Shown one piece after another: positions 7,344 through 9,008 of a stretch of 9,008 nt of DNA (its first letter is position 1; every line of letters begins with the position of its first letter). The notes under the pieces are model-generated. The model was not told where the DNA came from, ran no database searches, and was given only the letters and a program-made list of their open reading frames with translations. The stretch is from contig JAGCML010000298.1 in assembly GCA_017646485.1 (NCBI GenBank), positions 1-9,008 on the forward strand. Direction: 5' to 3'. The DNA comes from Kiritimatiellia bacterium (GTDB lineage: Bacteria > Verrucomicrobiota > Kiritimatiellia > RFP12 > DVOR01). The position numbers and the translations under genes were made by a program.

Positions 7344-8511
7344 GGTGAGCATCAAGCGAATTTTTGCGAATGGTGGCTGCGGGTACGGCAGAAAGTAAGC
7401 GTGCAAAGGCAAATGAGTGTTTGGCCATTGCCGTAGAAGTCAGTGCGGAGACTTGGGCATGACCATTGGCGACCTGCCGATCGCGGAGCGTTGAGGAGAG
7501 CGTGAGCGCTGTTAAGGCGCGAATCCATTCCCGAGCATCGGTGGGGTGTACACGCAAAACGGCATTGCCATAGATGTTTTCGTTGGCAGCACTTGCCGCA
7601 CAGATGACAGGCACCCCAGAGGCCAACGCACGTAAGACGGAGGGGAGATAGGCAATGTCTTGAGAGGGCTCAAAGAGGATTGAGGCGCCACCATAGAGGG
7701 CGGCCACCTCGTAGGGTTCTAATTTCGCCATGTTGAGAAATCGAATCATGCCCTCTAAGTGGCAATCTCGAATGACCTGACGCAAGGTGTAGGGGAGTGC
7801 CGCATCCCCAAGCACAACGCATGTAATGGAGGAAATTTCTTCACTCGCCCCAATCGCTTCAAAGACGGGTGTGAGATATTCCGCTGTGGCAGAGGTGCAA
7901 GTCGTCAAAACATAGCGTTGGGGAATCAAATGCTTTCGGCGAATTTGCAACACTTCATCTGGAGAATGGGGTCTAAAGATGGGGTGAATCCCATTCTCAA
8001 TAATGAAGGTTTTGTGGCGCGCAGCTAACCCAATTACACTAATTAAGCGAGTGGCAATCGCCTTAAGCGGGCAGATAATGGCCTCGGCCTTTAAGAGGTT
8101 TTGGCAGATTTTGCGCTTGGTGAGATAGCGTTTCCAGAATCCATCGTTGGAAAATCCCTCCAATACACGAAAATCTTCTACTGCATAGACGATTTTGGGC
8201 GCGTGTGCCTTCATTTTAGGTGGCGCAAGCGTGATATCCGCCGTCCACCAAATATCTGGATTCATCTGCTTGATAATCGAAACAATTTCGGTGTTCGCAC
8301 GCAATGAACCCGGGATTTCTTGGGCAATAAGATAGGAGACGGCTGGATGTTCAATGGGCTCCCACGGCAGGAGCGTGGCTGCGCCTAAAAGGATGGTCAC
8401 GCGATCATCCTCTTGAAGTGCGGGCACAAAAGCGTCCATCATATCCGCAATGTAAACCTCTGCGGATATGGGAAGACGCTTATAGGTCCTCAAATCAAAG
8501 AGGATGTGCAT
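7336..8511 (-). CDS. GT4-like (GT-B fold) glycosyltransferase with degenerate EX7E motif
   Basis: This is a predicted cytoplasmic glycosyltransferase of 391 residues; donor and acceptor cannot be read from the sequence. The N-terminal half begins MHILFDLRTY and contains PDIWWTADITLAPPK (85-99). The interdomain segment FIIENGIHPIFRP (169-181) corresponds to the family's NG(V/I)xxxxF.P hinge. The C-terminal donor-binding half includes VLTTCTSATAEYLTPVFEAI (201-220), an LGDAALP strand and FEPSQDIAYLPSV (280-292) leading into LRALASGVPVICAA (293-306). That last block aligns with the GT4 donor-site motif, yet both glutamates of EX7E are replaced (I286, R294). The protein may be inactive, use another chemistry or be a diverged enzyme. 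The ATG is 8 nt after the ackA stop and has no good Shine-Dalgarno sequence. The 3' end overlaps tadA. Fold-level call is good; function is open. Confidence 0.72.
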   Translation of the reverse strand: MHILFDLRTYKRLPISAEVYIADMMDAFVPALQEDDRVTILLGAATLLPWEPIEHPAVSYLIAQEIPGSLRANTEIVSIIKQMNPDIWWTADITLAPPKMKAHAPKIVYAVEDFRVLEGFSNDGFWKRYLTKRKICQNLLKAEAIICPLKAIATRLISVIGLAARHKTFIIENGIHPIFRPHSPDEVLQIRRKHLIPQRYVLTTCTSATAEYLTPVFEAIGASEEISSITCVVLGDAALPYTLRQVIRDCHLEGMIRFLNMAKLEPYEVAALYGGASILFEPSQDIAYLPSVLRALASGVPVICAASAANENIYGNAVLRVHPTDAREWIRALTALTLSSTLRDRQVANGHAQVSALTSTAMAKHSFAFARLLSAVPAATIRKNSLDAHHD

Positions 8512-8519
8512 AAGAAGAA

Positions 8520-9008
8520 TTACTTGGTCACAACGCCATGCGTTTCGCGAGCAATCATCAATTCTTCGTTGGTCGGGATGACGTAGACCGGAATAGCAGA
8601 GTCATCACCAGAGATGATCTTTTCAATGCCGCGAACCTGATTGTTCACTTCGGCATTCAAGGTTACGCCAAGGCCGCTGAGTGCGGGCAAGAGGGCTGCG
8701 CGCGTTTCCTTGCTGTTTTCACCGATGCCGCCCGTGAGGACGATTGCGTCCACGCGACCGAGCAATGCGGTGTAGCCGCCGATGTACATGGCGTAACCAT
8801 GAACGAGGCGTGCGAGGGCCACCTTTGCTTCTTCATTGCCAGCATCGCATGCAGAGCAGAGGTCACGCATATCGCTCGAACCCGTACCACCGAGAGCGAG
8901 CACGCCGCCCTTCTTGTTCATCATCGCATCGATTTCATCAGCGGTGAAGCCGTTCTTCAAGAGGTAAAGCACGACTGCGGGGTCAATATCGCCAGAGCGA
9001 GTACCCAT
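8520..9008 (-). CDS. ackA: Acetate kinase (AckA), C-terminal part; 5' end cut by window edge
   Basis: Acetate kinase interconverts acetyl phosphate plus ADP with acetate plus ATP in the cytoplasm, usually with phosphotransacetylase in fermentative acetate formation. Only the last 162 codons are present. The visible part begins at the conserved MGTRSGDIDP, whose arginine (visible residue 4) corresponds to the catalytic Arg241 of the Methanosarcina enzyme. LTGGIGENS (91-99) follows, then the C-terminal block PTNEELMIARET (145-156), whose glutamate E148 matches the magnesium-binding Glu384. The first visible ATG is this internal methionine, not the true start. Family members are about 400 residues, so roughly 240 lie beyond the window. 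No pta gene is visible. The stop is 8 nt before the glycosyltransferase start. Confidence 0.95.
   Translation of the reverse strand: MGTRSGDIDPAVVLYLLKNGFTADEIDAMMNKKGGVLALGGTGSSDMRDLCSACDAGNEEAKVALARLVHGYAMYIGGYTALLGRVDAIVLTGGIGENSKETRAALLPALSGLGVTLNAEVNNQVRGIEKIISGDDSAIPVYVIPTNEELMIARETHGVVTK

Noticed and set aside
1..9008. Defence system, mobile element, CRISPR or prophage content
   Set aside because: Every gene belongs to a familiar housekeeping or envelope family, the gaps are tiny, and there are no direct-repeat arrays, transposase or integrase motifs.

Overview
The window is a stretch of bacterial chromosome. All seven recognisable genes lie on the minus strand and cover almost every base. 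In the direction of transcription (right to left) they are: the 3' part of acetate kinase (ackA), a GT4-like glycosyltransferase, a tRNA adenosine deaminase (tadA), a YejA-like periplasmic solute-binding protein, a topoisomerase IV A subunit (parC-like), a two-domain OlsF-like acyltransferase, and the 5' part of dTDP-4-dehydrorhamnose reductase (rmlD). Two genes run off the window, ackA at the right edge and rmlD at the left.

Organism: the exported binding protein has a signal peptide and no lipobox, and the acyltransferase is of the ornithine-lipid type, so a Gram-negative (diderm) bacterium is likely. The topoisomerase resembles the short Bacteroidota/Verrucomicrobiota-style ParC (RYIECRL around the active tyrosine, SYDGR, ILPHNF and a reduced C-terminal domain without a visible GyrA box). 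From memory of these families I favour the PVC group (Verrucomicrobiota, Lentisphaerota or Kiritimatiellota). This is an inference from protein style, not a phylogeny.

Layout: junctions are tight. ackA to the glycosyltransferase is 8 nt; the glycosyltransferase overlaps tadA by about 8 nt with the preferred start; tadA to the binding protein is 1 nt; the binding protein to parC is 24 nt; parC to the acyltransferase is 56 nt; the acyltransferase overlaps rmlD by 4 nt (ATGA). I see no convincing promoter, terminator, tRNA, rRNA, CRISPR, insertion sequence or attachment site. The genes are probably co-transcribed, at least in blocks, but they do not form one pathway. They cover central carbon metabolism, cell-surface sugars and lipids, peptide uptake, tRNA modification and DNA topology. 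The nearest thing to a theme is the envelope: glycosyltransferase, acyltransferase and dTDP-rhamnose synthesis.

I find no previously undescribed system here. The points worth a second look are protein-level oddities: a glycosyltransferase that has lost both glutamates of the EX7E motif, a TadA with an insertion of about 20 residues, a 39-bp tandem repeat in the linker of the binding protein, the fused lipid acyltransferase coupled to rmlD, and start codons that mostly lack a Shine-Dalgarno sequence.
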